From Tepidaquicella sp964564635 (GTDB lineage Bacteria > Bacteroidota > Ignavibacteria > Tepidaquicellales > Tepidaquicellaceae), in the NCBI GenBank assembly GCA_964564635.1, contig CAZMAR010000001.1, positions 806,001 through 870,000 of the forward strand: DNA of 64,000 nt, written 5' to 3'. The position numbers and the translations under genes were made by a program. Below the pieces are notes generated by a model. It was not told the origin of the DNA. It worked only from the letters and a program-made list of their open reading frames with translations, and searched no databases. The number at the start of each line of letters is the position of its first letter. The first letter of the stretch is position 1. Below are positions 53,243 to 62,380 of this stretch, piece after piece.

Positions 53243-55621
53243 TTAAAAATTCAAATTATTTATAAATAAGAGAATATTAAAATTATTTCCTTCAGAAAAA
53301 TTATTGAGTCTCCAGGAAAAATTCAATCTAAACACATTTAAAATGTTTCCAATACCAAAGCCTGCCTCCATATACCAGCCGGAGGTCGTTTTATAGTCTT
53401 TAAATTCTGAAAGATAAAAGTTACCGCTACTTATATTACATTTTCCCGCATTGAAAAAACCGATTAAATCAAAGTTACTAAGTACAGGTAACTTATGCCA
53501 TAAAAACTTCCCGAAGTTATTTTCAAAATTAAAATAAAATAATTCATCACCGAGAAATTCTCTGTATTTCATAGCATAAAAATTCATCGTTTGAAAATTA
53601 CTAAATCCTGATATATTAAAATAAGCAAGACTCTGAAAAGGAATATTACCATTGGAGAGTATTGCTCCTAACCTATAAGAAATATTTGTAAAAATATTAA
53701 AATTATTTTCACCATACATTTCTATCTGATACTTTCGGAAATCATAACCACTGTTTAAATTTTTACTTGATAATGAATAGCTAAATTTGATTACAGGGAA
53801 ATTACTATACCTGAACCAGCTAACCTCGCCATCACCCCAATCTATTGCATAAAAAGAATTCGGGTCTAATGTAATTCCAACACTTAGCAATGATTTAAAA
53901 TAATTTACAACAGGAGGGTTAGATTTAAATTTAGAATCTTTATTGAAAAAACTAAAATCAGTATTCACACAAGCTGACTCATTTTTCTCGTGAATATACT
54001 TGACCCAGCCAGATAGCTGCGGAATAAACTTTTTAAAAATGGAAAAATCAAATCCGCTTGCATAATAGTAGTCATAATTATCTTCTTTAGAAAGCAAAGC
54101 GGATATGCTGTTATAGAAAATATTTAGAGAAGTTTGTGAAAAAAATAAGGTGTTTAGTTTTTTATATAAATTTCCTTCAAGAGTTAAACTTGCATCTTTT
54201 AACAAACTCATTTTTCCTCCCAATTCATATTTACTTTTTTTATCAGAAAATCCATAATCAAATTTCCCATAAATTTTGTATTTATCATTTATTTCTCCAT
54301 ATTCAAGATTAAAACCAATGTCGTTTCCTGTAACTTTATTGAATTTATAAATATCGGTATAGTAAGTTCTAAATTTTTTACCAAAATTTATAGTCGAAGG
54401 ACTGAAAGAAATTTTACCGCTTTTTTCTTTATCTTTCGTTTCAATCTCTTTATATGCTTTCAATTCTTCATCCGTGTTTTTTATTAACTGATTTTGAACC
54501 CAATATATAGAATCCTTTTTCCCCGCATCTGGATTAACCTTTACGATGAATTCATCAAATGTACCTGGTGGGGCTGGGATATTAATATTATAGTCAGAAA
54601 CAATAGTGAAAACTTCCCCTTGTATTTCAATTAATCCTAAAAATGTTCCATTTGCATAAATTTGTATATCGTTTGGTAGCCAGAAAATATTTCTTTTCAT
54701 ATCAGTGAATAATGAGAATTTCTGTTTAAAGGTCAAATCACTTATTCCACTAATATTTACTGCTTCATTGGTTTTTAAGTCTACTTTTTTTAATGCAAAT
54801 ATGCTATCTATAATATAAATTACACCATAAAATTGCGGGAATAAACCGGACTTATTAGAAACCTGAATTTTATAAATTAATAATGAATCAATAGCAGTTT
54901 TACCTTTAAGTTTAAACTCGTAATTATCAAAAGCATCATCGGAAAGAGGACCGGGAATTTTAACATTTCCCAAATCAATTGACTCGTCGTAAAAATTTAC
55001 AATATAAGGCAGAGCAAATCCCCTTATCACATTTGCACTTTCACGCTTAGAAATTACAATTTGCTTTTCTAAATCAGGTGCTTTAAAATATGTTTTTGTC
55101 TCCGATTCAAGTAAGCCTAATATACCAAATTTGTTTTCTTTTGTTAAAGAATCTTTTTCGGCTAAATTAGAGCGAATTACAAATTTTGTGTATGCATCGT
55201 AATCATATTCCTTTAAATTTTTTCTGAAACTTTTTTTATATTCTATTGCTTTTCTTATAATTTGATTCGCAGGGTCTTCCCCATATACTTCTATCTCTTC
55301 AGTGAAAATTTCAGAAGGTAATAAAGAAACATCTAAATACTCATTTGCTCTTTCTATTACAATGTCTGTTTCATAAGAGTTGTATCCAATGTATGAATAA
55401 TTAATAGTATATTTCCCGGGTTTTAATTTCAGAATGTAATATCCTTTTTCATCTGCCGTCGTACCATGAGAAGTATTTTTTACTTTTACAGTTGCAAATG
55501 ATAGTTTTGATTTAGTTTTTGAGTCAGTTATAAATCCACTTAAAGTATAAGTTTGCGAAAAACCAAAATCAGATAAAAACAGAATCAAAATGATAAATAA
55601 AATAAAAAACTTAGTTTTCAT
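53243..55621 (-). CDS. DUF5686-type outer-membrane protein with carboxypeptidase-like regulatory domain
   Basis: A 792-residue protein with a signal peptide (about 1-23, ending GFSQ). A carboxypeptidase-regulatory-like beta-sandwich follows (24-110: SGFITDSKTKSKLSFATVKVKN, GYYILKLKPGKYTINYSYIGY), then the DUF5686 region and a long barrel-like C-terminal half rich in alternating aromatic strands. It resembles the TonB-receptor-like proteins of Bacteroidota that lack a plug. Role unknown. Its ATG lies within the last codons of rsmG (11-base overlap). Confidence 0.82.
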   Translation of the reverse strand: MKTKFFILFIILILFLSDFGFSQTYTLSGFITDSKTKSKLSFATVKVKNTSHGTTADEKGYYILKLKPGKYTINYSYIGYNSYETDIVIERANEYLDVSLLPSEIFTEEIEVYGEDPANQIIRKAIEYKKSFRKNLKEYDYDAYTKFVIRSNLAEKDSLTKENKFGILGLLESETKTYFKAPDLEKQIVISKRESANVIRGFALPYIVNFYDESIDLGNVKIPGPLSDDAFDNYEFKLKGKTAIDSLLIYKIQVSNKSGLFPQFYGVIYIIDSIFALKKVDLKTNEAVNISGISDLTFKQKFSLFTDMKRNIFWLPNDIQIYANGTFLGLIEIQGEVFTIVSDYNINIPAPPGTFDEFIVKVNPDAGKKDSIYWVQNQLIKNTDEELKAYKEIETKDKEKSGKISFSPSTINFGKKFRTYYTDIYKFNKVTGNDIGFNLEYGEINDKYKIYGKFDYGFSDKKSKYELGGKMSLLKDASLTLEGNLYKKLNTLFFSQTSLNIFYNSISALLSKEDNYDYYYASGFDFSIFKKFIPQLSGWVKYIHEKNESACVNTDFSFFNKDSKFKSNPPVVNYFKSLLSVGITLDPNSFYAIDWGDGEVSWFRYSNFPVIKFSYSLSSKNLNSGYDFRKYQIEMYGENNFNIFTNISYRLGAILSNGNIPFQSLAYFNISGFSNFQTMNFYAMKYREFLGDELFYFNFENNFGKFLWHKLPVLSNFDLIGFFNAGKCNISSGNFYLSEFKDYKTTSGWYMEAGFGIGNILNVFRLNFSWRLNNFSEGNNFNILLFINNLNF

Positions 55622-56309
55622 AATTATGAAATATTATAGTATGTTTTAAGTCTTCTGATTTACAAGCTCCAAAATAATTTTTATCTAAGAAAGATTTGTA
55701 ATCAGGTAAAAGAGAGCTTAAAGAATAACTCTTTATTTCCATATTTTTAATAGAATACTTTTTCTTAAAAGTCTTTAATTCTTCATCGATATTGCCACCT
55801 TTAATACAAATCATTTTACCATTAATTTTCATAAAATCTTTCCCCCATTTGTATAAATTTATCAAATCGGCAACTGCTTTTGAAATAACAATATCATATT
55901 TCAATCTAAATTTTGAATCTTTTGAAATTATTTCAGCCCGTCCACAAACAGTTTCAATCTCATACAATTCTAACCTCCTAACTATATCCTCCAGCGCTTT
56001 TATTTTTTTATTTATAGAATCCAGCAATGTAATTTTTAATTCAGGAAAAATTATTTTTAAAGGAATACCTGGGAATCCACCTCCCGTCCCTATATCAATT
56101 ATTTTTTCATCACCATTGAATTTAAAATCGCTGAGAAAAAAAATTGAATCAAGAATAATTTTTTCTATTCCAGTTTGTTTCCTTGAAATAAGATTTATCT
56201 TTTTATTCCAATCAAGTAATATCTTTTCATATTGATAAAACTTTTCTATTAAACTATTAGCCCGATTTTTATCAATATATAATTTTATAAACTCATCAAG
56301 CAATTTCAT
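55611..56309 (-). CDS. rsmG: 16S rRNA (guanine-527-N7) methyltransferase RsmG
   Basis: Methylates G527 of 16S rRNA using S-adenosylmethionine. The protein (232 residues from the ATG at 56309, or 240 from an upstream TTG) has YEKILLDWNKKINLISR near residue 25, the SAM loop IIDIGTGGGFPGIPLKI near residue 72, KITLLDSINKKIKALEDI, and GRAE-type segments with KAVADL. The C-terminal third is more divergent than usual. It overlaps the downstream outer-membrane protein gene. Confidence 0.94.
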   Translation of the reverse strand: MKLLDEFIKLYIDKNRANSLIEKFYQYEKILLDWNKKINLISRKQTGIEKIILDSIFFLSDFKFNGDEKIIDIGTGGGFPGIPLKIIFPELKITLLDSINKKIKALEDIVRRLELYEIETVCGRAEIISKDSKFRLKYDIVISKAVADLINLYKWGKDFMKINGKMICIKGGNIDEELKTFKKKYSIKNMEIKSYSLSSLLPDYKSFLDKNYFGACKSEDLKHTIIFHNYEN

Positions 56310-56891
56310 ACTTTTAAAATATTTACTTATCAATTTATATTCAATGCTTTTCTCTCTTTTCCCTTCTAAAATGCATCAGCATACGATACCATATCCTTAC
56401 ATAAATCCAACTTACAATGTGATAATCCAATATTGTCCCAACCCTACTTTATATTCATTTCTAATCAAAATTTTCAGGAAGGTGATTTTCATTAAGTAGA
56501 TTAGGTTTCATTGTAAGTAACAAATTCATCGATTGCCTTTGTGGTATTGTATTAGAATAATTAGTATCAGGCTACTTTTATATAAACTGCATTTTATTTT
56601 TTACGCTTAGAATCTACCAACATCTGCCTTGTAATTAAACTACAATTTATAAACAATAAAATGAATCAGGATTTATATTAGATAGACCTGAGGTTGTACA
56701 GGAAATGATGAATAAATATAGAATGAATTTTTGATGATGCTTTTTCTTATAAACCTATTGCAAACAATATTTTCTAAACAAGAGGTTTTAGATGTATTTA
56801 ATAAAAAAAGTTTTATACTCCTTTTCTCTACTTGAATGTAGGTGTAAAAATTGTTATGTTTAAATTCATTCAAATAATTAAATTTTTTCCT
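56310..56891. other. 582-base stretch without a convincing gene
   Basis: No full gene fits. Short open stretches on the minus strand around 56400-56570 translate to protein-like pieces such as MKPNLLNENHLPENFD and HIVSWIYVRIWYRMLMHF. On the plus strand 56662-56733 gives GFILDRPEVVQEMMNKYR before a stop. They are in different frames and strands and each under 45 codons, which chance allows in AT-rich DNA. A decayed gene is possible but not shown. The 5' end of the aminopeptidase frame (56832-56891) overlaps the right side if the longer start is used. Confidence 0.45.
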
Positions 56892-58187
56892 ATGAGGTAT
56901 CAAAAAATAGACAGTCAACTTTTTATTGAAAACAGAAAAAGATTAAGGAATCACCTTAAACCAAATTCAGTTGTAATAATTCATTCCAATGACATTATGC
57001 CAACAAATTCAGATGGTACAATGAAGTTTAAACAGAATAGTGATATTTTTTACTTAACAGGAGTAGATCAGGAAGAAACAATTCTGTTACTATATCCAGA
57101 TTCAAAAGACCCGAAAAACAGGGAAGTTCTTTTTCTGCGTGAGACCAATGAAACTATAATGACCTGGGAAGGGAAAAAACTTACCAAGGAAGAAGCAAGA
57201 GAACTAACAGGTATAGAAAATATTTGCTGGTTATCTGATTTTGAAAAAATATTCCGGACTGTTATGTGTGAATGTGAAAATGTGTATTTAAATACAAATG
57301 AGCATAAAAGAGCAGTAATAGAGGTAGAAACAAGAAACGCAAGATTTATAAAAAGATGTAAGGAAGAATATCCTCTACATAATTATATGCGCCTTGCACC
57401 AATAATGCATAGAATACGGGCAATAAAATCTAAATATGAAATTGAACTGTTACAAAAAGCATGTGATATAACTGAAATAGCTTTCAGACGAGTTTTGAAG
57501 TTTTTAAAACCAGGTGTAATGGAATACGAAGTGGAAGCAGAATTTGCTCACGAGTTTATCAGAAACGGAGCTGGTTTCGCTGATTACTCACCTATTATAG
57601 CTTCCGGCCCAAGTGCCTGCGTATTGCATTATATAGAAAATGATAAAATGTGTAAAGATGGTGATTTGCTACTCATAGATGTGGGCGTTGGATATGCGAA
57701 TTATAATTCAGATTTAACCAGAACTGTTCCTGTAAATGGCAGATTTACAAAGAGGCAGAAAGATGTATACAATGCATGCTTGAGAGTTATGAAAGCACAG
57801 ATGAAAGAGATGAAACCCGGAAAAACAATTCAGGAACTACAAAAATATTGCGAACAAAATATGGAAAAAGAACTTGTTGACCTTGGATTACTTACTATAG
57901 ATGACATAAAAAATCAAGACCCTAATTGGCCCGCCTTCAAAAAATATTTTATGCATAATGTCTCTCATTTTCTTGGACTTGATGTACATGATGTTGGTGA
58001 TGTTTACAGGACACTTGAGCCGGGAATGGTTTTTTCTTGCGAACCAGGAATTTACATCAGAGAAGAAGGAATTGGAGTAAGAATTGAAAACGATGTAGTT
58101 ATCACTGATACCGGAATTGATGACTTAATGAAAAATATTCCCATTGAGGTAGAAGAGATTGAAGACATTATGAATTACAGCAGATAA
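56892..58187 (+). CDS. pepP: Xaa-Pro aminopeptidase (aminopeptidase P)
   Basis: Cleaves N-terminal residues followed by proline. A 431-residue protein from the ATG chosen here (MRYQKIDSQLFIENR). An upstream ATG at 56832 would add 20 residues with no family support. The N-terminal domain contains NDIMPTNSDGTMKFKQNSDI. The C-terminal pita-bread domain has the metal ligands in DVGVGYANYNSDLTR, HNVSHFLGLDVHDVG, CEPGIYI and VRIENDVVI. Both domains are intact and the length is normal. It ends before a strong bidirectional terminator shared with the pyrophosphatase gene. Confidence 0.94.
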   Translation: MRYQKIDSQLFIENRKRLRNHLKPNSVVIIHSNDIMPTNSDGTMKFKQNSDIFYLTGVDQEETILLLYPDSKDPKNREVLFLRETNETIMTWEGKKLTKEEARELTGIENICWLSDFEKIFRTVMCECENVYLNTNEHKRAVIEVETRNARFIKRCKEEYPLHNYMRLAPIMHRIRAIKSKYEIELLQKACDITEIAFRRVLKFLKPGVMEYEVEAEFAHEFIRNGAGFADYSPIIASGPSACVLHYIENDKMCKDGDLLLIDVGVGYANYNSDLTRTVPVNGRFTKRQKDVYNACLRVMKAQMKEMKPGKTIQELQKYCEQNMEKELVDLGLLTIDDIKNQDPNWPAFKKYFMHNVSHFLGLDVHDVGDVYRTLEPGMVFSCEPGIYIREEGIGVRIENDVVITDTGIDDLMKNIPIEVEEIEDIMNYSR

Positions 58188-58221
58188 AAACAACTATATA
58201 AAATCAAAATATTAAAAAAAT

Positions 58222-58257
58222 AAAAACCCTTTTGTAAATTATTACAAAAGGGTTTTT
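58222..58257. terminator. Bidirectional intrinsic terminator between pepP and hppA
   Basis: Perfect arms AAAAACCCTTTTGTAA (58222-58237) and TTACAAAAGGGTTTTT (58242-58257) with a 4-base loop ATTA, with A and T runs on both sides. The two flanking genes converge, so the same hairpin can end both transcripts. Confidence 0.9.
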
Positions 58258-58279
58258 TATTATTAGACAATAATCTGTT

Positions 58280-60475
58280 TTAAATAAATAACGGTGCTAA
58301 CACAAGTGTAACAGTTGAAAGCAATTTAATGAGCACATGTAAAGATGGACCGGCAGTATCTTTAAACGGATCACCTACAGTATCTCCCACAACTCCTGCT
58401 TTATGCCTATCAGAACCTTTTCCCATATTTCTTGCCGGATCACTTGGCTCAAGTTCGATGTATTTTTTTGCATTATCCCATGCACCACCTGAGTTATTAA
58501 GGAAGAGTGCAGTAACTACCCCAACAATAGTTCCAATTAAAAGCATAGAGGCAACAACTTCTGCGCCGGAGGAGTCGGAGATTCTCATATCACCAATTTT
58601 AGCATTATAAAGAAGTTTGAAAATAAAGCCAACGATAACGGGCATTAAAACAACAAGCAATCCTGGTTTAACCATTTCTTTTAATGCTGATTTAGTAACA
58701 ATATCGACGCACTCTCCATAATCTGGTTTTTCAGTTCCTTCAAGAATACCTGGTTTTTCTTTAAACTGTTTTCTCACATTCTGAATAATTGCCTGAGCAG
58801 CTCTTCCTACTGCTTTGATTGCCCATGCAGAAAAGAGGAATACTAACATAGCCCCCATAAGAGCGCCAATAAATACTCCTGGCTTTGACACATCAACAGC
58901 GGTAAGTCTGAAGTTAATACTTTTTCCGTAATGTTCAACTTCTACTATAAATGCCTGAAACAGAAGAAAAGCAGCAAGGGCTGCAGAGCCAACTGCATAT
59001 CCCTTTGTAAGTGCTTTTGTTGTATTGCCTATTGCATCAAGTCTGTCTGTCTTTTTTCTAATTTCCTGCGGTAGTTGTGACATTTCTACTATACCACCCG
59101 CATTATCCGTTATAGGTCCAAATGTATCCATTGCAAGAACATAAGCAGCAGGACCAAGCATACCCATAGTAGCAACAGCAGTTGCAAAGAACCCAGCATC
59201 AGATAAGCCACTTGTATTACCAAGAGTATAGGAAGTAAAGATTGCAACAGCAATTACAATAGAAGGAATTGCAACACATTCAAATCCAACAGAAATCCCT
59301 GCAATAATATTTGTGGCAGGTCCGGTTTTAGAGGCTTCTGCGATTGACTTAACAGGTGAGTATTTATATTCTGTATAGTATTGTGTAATCCAGAGAAACA
59401 TTACAGAAGTTAATACCCCGATAACACCACAAAGGAAAAAGTGCCACCAGGCAGAAGGAGCAGCAATGGCAATTTGTCCCACTCCAAAAGTCCAATAAGT
59501 TGCAATTCCAAAACCAATCATAGCAAGAATTGCAGTTACATAATATCCTCTGTTAAGAGCTATCATAGGGTCTTTATCTTCTTTCGTCCTTACAACCATA
59601 ACTCCAACAATTGAGGAAATTAAACCAAAAGCTCTTGCAACCATTGGAAAAAGAATTACAGCAAGTAAAACTTCAGGTATATCTTTGATAATATTATTAG
59701 CAACATTTGCTTTATATAACATAGCAGCCAGAATCATAGCCCCAATATTTTCAGCAGCAGTAGATTCAAATAAATCAGCACCCCGCCCAGCACAGTCACC
59801 AACATTATCACCAACAAGGTCAGCAATAACAGCAGGATTTCTCGGGTCATCTTCCGGAATACCCGCTTCAACCTTTCCCACCAGGTCCGCTCCAACATCA
59901 GCAGCTTTAGTATAAATACCACCACCTAATTGTGCAAACAAAGCGACAAAACTTGCACCGAAACCATATCCAGCAATATAAATTGGAATATCGCTTGTTT
60001 GAATAGGACTAAAAAACTTAGCAATTGCAAATAAACCAACTACACCAAACAAAGAAAGAGCAACGATAAATAAGCCCGAAACTGCACCACCTCTTATTGC
60101 AGTCTGCAATGCTCCGTTCAAGGATTTCATTGCCTCTGCGGCTGTTCTAATATTAGAGCGAATTGAAATCCACATTCCAATATAACCGGAACTTACAGAG
60201 GATAAAGCTCCAAATATAAATGATAGTGATGCCCACAGGGCTTGCTCAGGTCTCTGCACTCTATAAAGTAGAAAAACAAGAATAGCAACAACAATTGCAA
60301 GATATATAATTGTTCTGTTCTGCCTTCTAAGAAATGCCTCTGCCCCTTCTTTAATAGCATTAGAAATAGACATCATTTTTTCTGAACCTGTATCTCTTTT
60401 CATTACATTTCTAATTAGGAAGACAGCAAAAAGGAGTGCAAAAACGCTAACACCAAAAATGAGTACTAATTCCAT
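58280..60475 (-). CDS. hppA: Membrane-bound H+-translocating pyrophosphatase
   Basis: Hydrolyses cytoplasmic pyrophosphate to pump ions outward. The 731-residue protein has about 16 membrane helices and the acid-rich catalytic loops: DVGADLVGKVEAGIPEDDPRN and DLVGDNVGDCAGRGADLFES near residues 192-238, DTFGPITDNAGGI near 455, and DTVGDPFKDTAGPSLH near the end. The segment GNTTKALTKG near residue 482 has Lys and Thr where K+-dependent enzymes have Ala and Gly. By family knowledge this means potassium-independent, proton-pumping. Sodium-pumping members all need potassium. Confidence 0.94.
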   Translation of the reverse strand: MELVLIFGVSVFALLFAVFLIRNVMKRDTGSEKMMSISNAIKEGAEAFLRRQNRTIIYLAIVVAILVFLLYRVQRPEQALWASLSFIFGALSSVSSGYIGMWISIRSNIRTAAEAMKSLNGALQTAIRGGAVSGLFIVALSLFGVVGLFAIAKFFSPIQTSDIPIYIAGYGFGASFVALFAQLGGGIYTKAADVGADLVGKVEAGIPEDDPRNPAVIADLVGDNVGDCAGRGADLFESTAAENIGAMILAAMLYKANVANNIIKDIPEVLLAVILFPMVARAFGLISSIVGVMVVRTKEDKDPMIALNRGYYVTAILAMIGFGIATYWTFGVGQIAIAAPSAWWHFFLCGVIGVLTSVMFLWITQYYTEYKYSPVKSIAEASKTGPATNIIAGISVGFECVAIPSIVIAVAIFTSYTLGNTSGLSDAGFFATAVATMGMLGPAAYVLAMDTFGPITDNAGGIVEMSQLPQEIRKKTDRLDAIGNTTKALTKGYAVGSAALAAFLLFQAFIVEVEHYGKSINFRLTAVDVSKPGVFIGALMGAMLVFLFSAWAIKAVGRAAQAIIQNVRKQFKEKPGILEGTEKPDYGECVDIVTKSALKEMVKPGLLVVLMPVIVGFIFKLLYNAKIGDMRISDSSGAEVVASMLLIGTIVGVVTALFLNNSGGAWDNAKKYIELEPSDPARNMGKGSDRHKAGVVGDTVGDPFKDTAGPSLHVLIKLLSTVTLVLAPLFI

Positions 60476-60511
60476 ACATTTATAATTTTAATTTTAATAC
60501 GAGATATAAAA

Positions 60512-61126
60512 TTACAAACTTTTACTTTCGGCTTCACTGTTTTTTTCCTTCTCAAAAAAATTTCTGTTAAATCTGTTCATCGTATTATAAAGCCCCTCCT
60601 CAATAAAACATAAAATTGCATCTTTAATATTAGGCATTAACAATTTTAATTTCTCTAATTCATCCTGAGAAAAATTTGACAGAACAAATTCTGTATAATT
60701 TTCCATAGATATCTTTACTTCGGTGCCTATACCAATCCGCATTCTGGGAAACTCAAGGGAATTAAGTGAATAAATTATACTTGCAAGGCCTTTATGTCCG
60801 CCATCACTACCTTTTGCACGTACCCTGATTGTTCCAAGAGGAAGTTGAAAATCATCATAAACAATAAGAATATCTTTTAAATCAATCTTCTTTTTATTTA
60901 CGATATCTATAACAGCATTTCCACTTGCATTCATAAAAGTGGTGGGTTTCATTAAATAGAATTTTTCGCCCTTATACTTATGTTCCAACCCATACCAGTC
61001 CCCTTTTCCAGGTTTAAGCGATACTCCAAAAGACTCACATAAATAATCAATTACCATAAAACCGACGTTATGCCTTGTCAGGTGATATTCACTTCCAGGA
61101 TTGCCAAGCCCTACAATCAGTTTCAA
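60512..61126 (-). CDS. pth: Peptidyl-tRNA hydrolase
   Basis: Recycles peptidyl-tRNA that has dropped off ribosomes. The 204-residue protein starts LIVGLGNPGSEYHLTRHNVGF with the catalytic histidine, then MKPTTFMNASGNAV, DILIVYDDFQLPLGTIRVRA, and GSDGGHKGLASII. Start is TTG. It follows the L25/CTC gene on the same strand across 45 bases, a common neighbour pair, and precedes hppA. Confidence 0.96.
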   Translation of the reverse strand: MKLIVGLGNPGSEYHLTRHNVGFMVIDYLCESFGVSLKPGKGDWYGLEHKYKGEKFYLMKPTTFMNASGNAVIDIVNKKKIDLKDILIVYDDFQLPLGTIRVRAKGSDGGHKGLASIIYSLNSLEFPRMRIGIGTEVKISMENYTEFVLSNFSQDELEKLKLLMPNIKDAILCFIEEGLYNTMNRFNRNFFEKEKNSEAESKSL

Positions 61127-61171
61127 TTATACTTTAATTTTTTATCAGAAAATAAAATCTCTTTCAGTTTG

Positions 61172-61816
61172 TTAAGATTCTTCTTCCTCTTCTTTCTTTC
61201 CTTTGGCTATAACTTCAGGTTCTTTTACTTCTTCCTCCTCTGCAGCTTCTTCTGGTGCTTTCTCTACTGCGGGTGGTACAACACTAACAATTGTTGCATT
61301 TTCTTCGTTAAGAATATCTACACCTTCAATTTTAATATCGGATACTTTAATAGAATCTCCAATTCCAAGATTTGATATATCTATTTCTATATTCGGTGGT
61401 ATAGCTTGGGGTAGACATTGAATCTCAAGTTTATGTAATGAGTGCTGAATCACCCCTCCATCCTTTACACCTGCTGCTAATCCTTTTAATACAACATTAA
61501 TTTCAAGAGTAATTTTCTCTCCTTCCTGTAATTCGAATAAATCAAAATGAATAGGATTATTCTTCAAAGGTTCAAATTGAACATCTTTTAAAATACAACT
61601 ATATTTTTGATTTTCACCTTCTATTTCAAGATTAATAATGTGAAATTCAGATGTAAATATTGCTGGCTTTAGTGAATGCTCACTTATTGCAATAGGTATA
61701 TTTTCCCTGTTTCGACCGTAAAAAATACCGGGAATTATTCCTTTTTTCCGGAGAGACTTTGAAATAGATTTCTTTAGTTCTACTCTCTTTTGTGCTTTTA
61801 AATTTATCTCTGACAT
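61172..61816 (-). CDS. rplY: 50S ribosomal protein L25, CTC form
   Basis: Binds 5S rRNA. The 214-residue protein has the L25 beta-barrel (residues 1-90; GIIPGIFYGRNRENIPIAI, SCILKDVQFEPLKNNPIHFD) and the C-terminal TL5/CTC domain (about 95-185; GLAAGVKDGGVIQHSLHKLEI, DISNLGIGDSIKVSDI). A final low-complexity tail rich in Glu, Ala and Lys (PEEAAEEEEVKEPEVIAKG) is typical of the general-stress long form. Upstream of it is a 564-base gap. Confidence 0.94.
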   Translation of the reverse strand: MSEINLKAQKRVELKKSISKSLRKKGIIPGIFYGRNRENIPIAISEHSLKPAIFTSEFHIINLEIEGENQKYSCILKDVQFEPLKNNPIHFDLFELQEGEKITLEINVVLKGLAAGVKDGGVIQHSLHKLEIQCLPQAIPPNIEIDISNLGIGDSIKVSDIKIEGVDILNEENATIVSVVPPAVEKAPEEAAEEEEVKEPEVIAKGKKEEEEES

Positions 61817-62380
61817 ACGCTATCAAAATATTATAAAGTTTCAAATATATTGTTTTTATAATATTATATCAATATAATTTAATCTTCTATAATTGCATTT
61901 CATTTTGCATTATATGTAATTATTAAAGAATTTTCATCTTTTCTCAATAAATACATTACGGGTTTAAGTACTTTTATCTCTTTACTCTCATACTAAACTC
62001 CTTTCTCAATAAGTAATTTCTGAAACTGAATTGCAACTCCTGTACGAAAGTTATTACTTTTGCCTAATATCACATGATATTGAAAGTAAACACGGTATCA
62101 TAACAGGTAAATATTTACAATCGTAGAAAAAAGCCCTGTACAATATAGCCTAACGATTATAACTTTACATATTCATTTAGAAAAATTATTGTTCTAATTA
62201 AAAGCATAAAGTGAAATGGTTTATCAATATACTACAGCCATAGTATATGAAAGGGATAAATATAACAAAACAAATTGTGGTATGTAAAAATAAGAACAAT
62301 AATTCTAAAATGAATTGGCTTTGTAGCAATGTGAATATTACGCTACAAAGCCAGGTTAGTAATAAAAATGAAAAACTAAC
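61817..62380. other. 564-base stretch without a convincing gene
   Basis: No full gene fits. On the minus strand 62097-61993 is open for 35 codons and reads YFQYHVILGKSNNFRTGVAI then a Gln/Lys-rich end and a stop; this looks protein-like and may be the C-terminal scrap of a lost gene, but the length is within chance. A stem-loop at 62316-62353 lies at the right side. It presumably also holds the rplY promoter. No tRNA, riboswitch or repeat array is seen. Confidence 0.45.
62316..62353 (-). terminator. Stem-loop downstream of the RND gene
   Basis: Arms TGGCTTTGTAGC (62316-62327) and GCTACAAAGCCA (62342-62353) pair perfectly over 12 bp with a 14-base loop, 27 bases past the RND stop codon on the minus strand. 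No T tract follows on that strand, so it is either a weak terminator or a protective 3' end; other inverted-repeat origins such as a small mobile fragment are possible. Confidence 0.5.
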
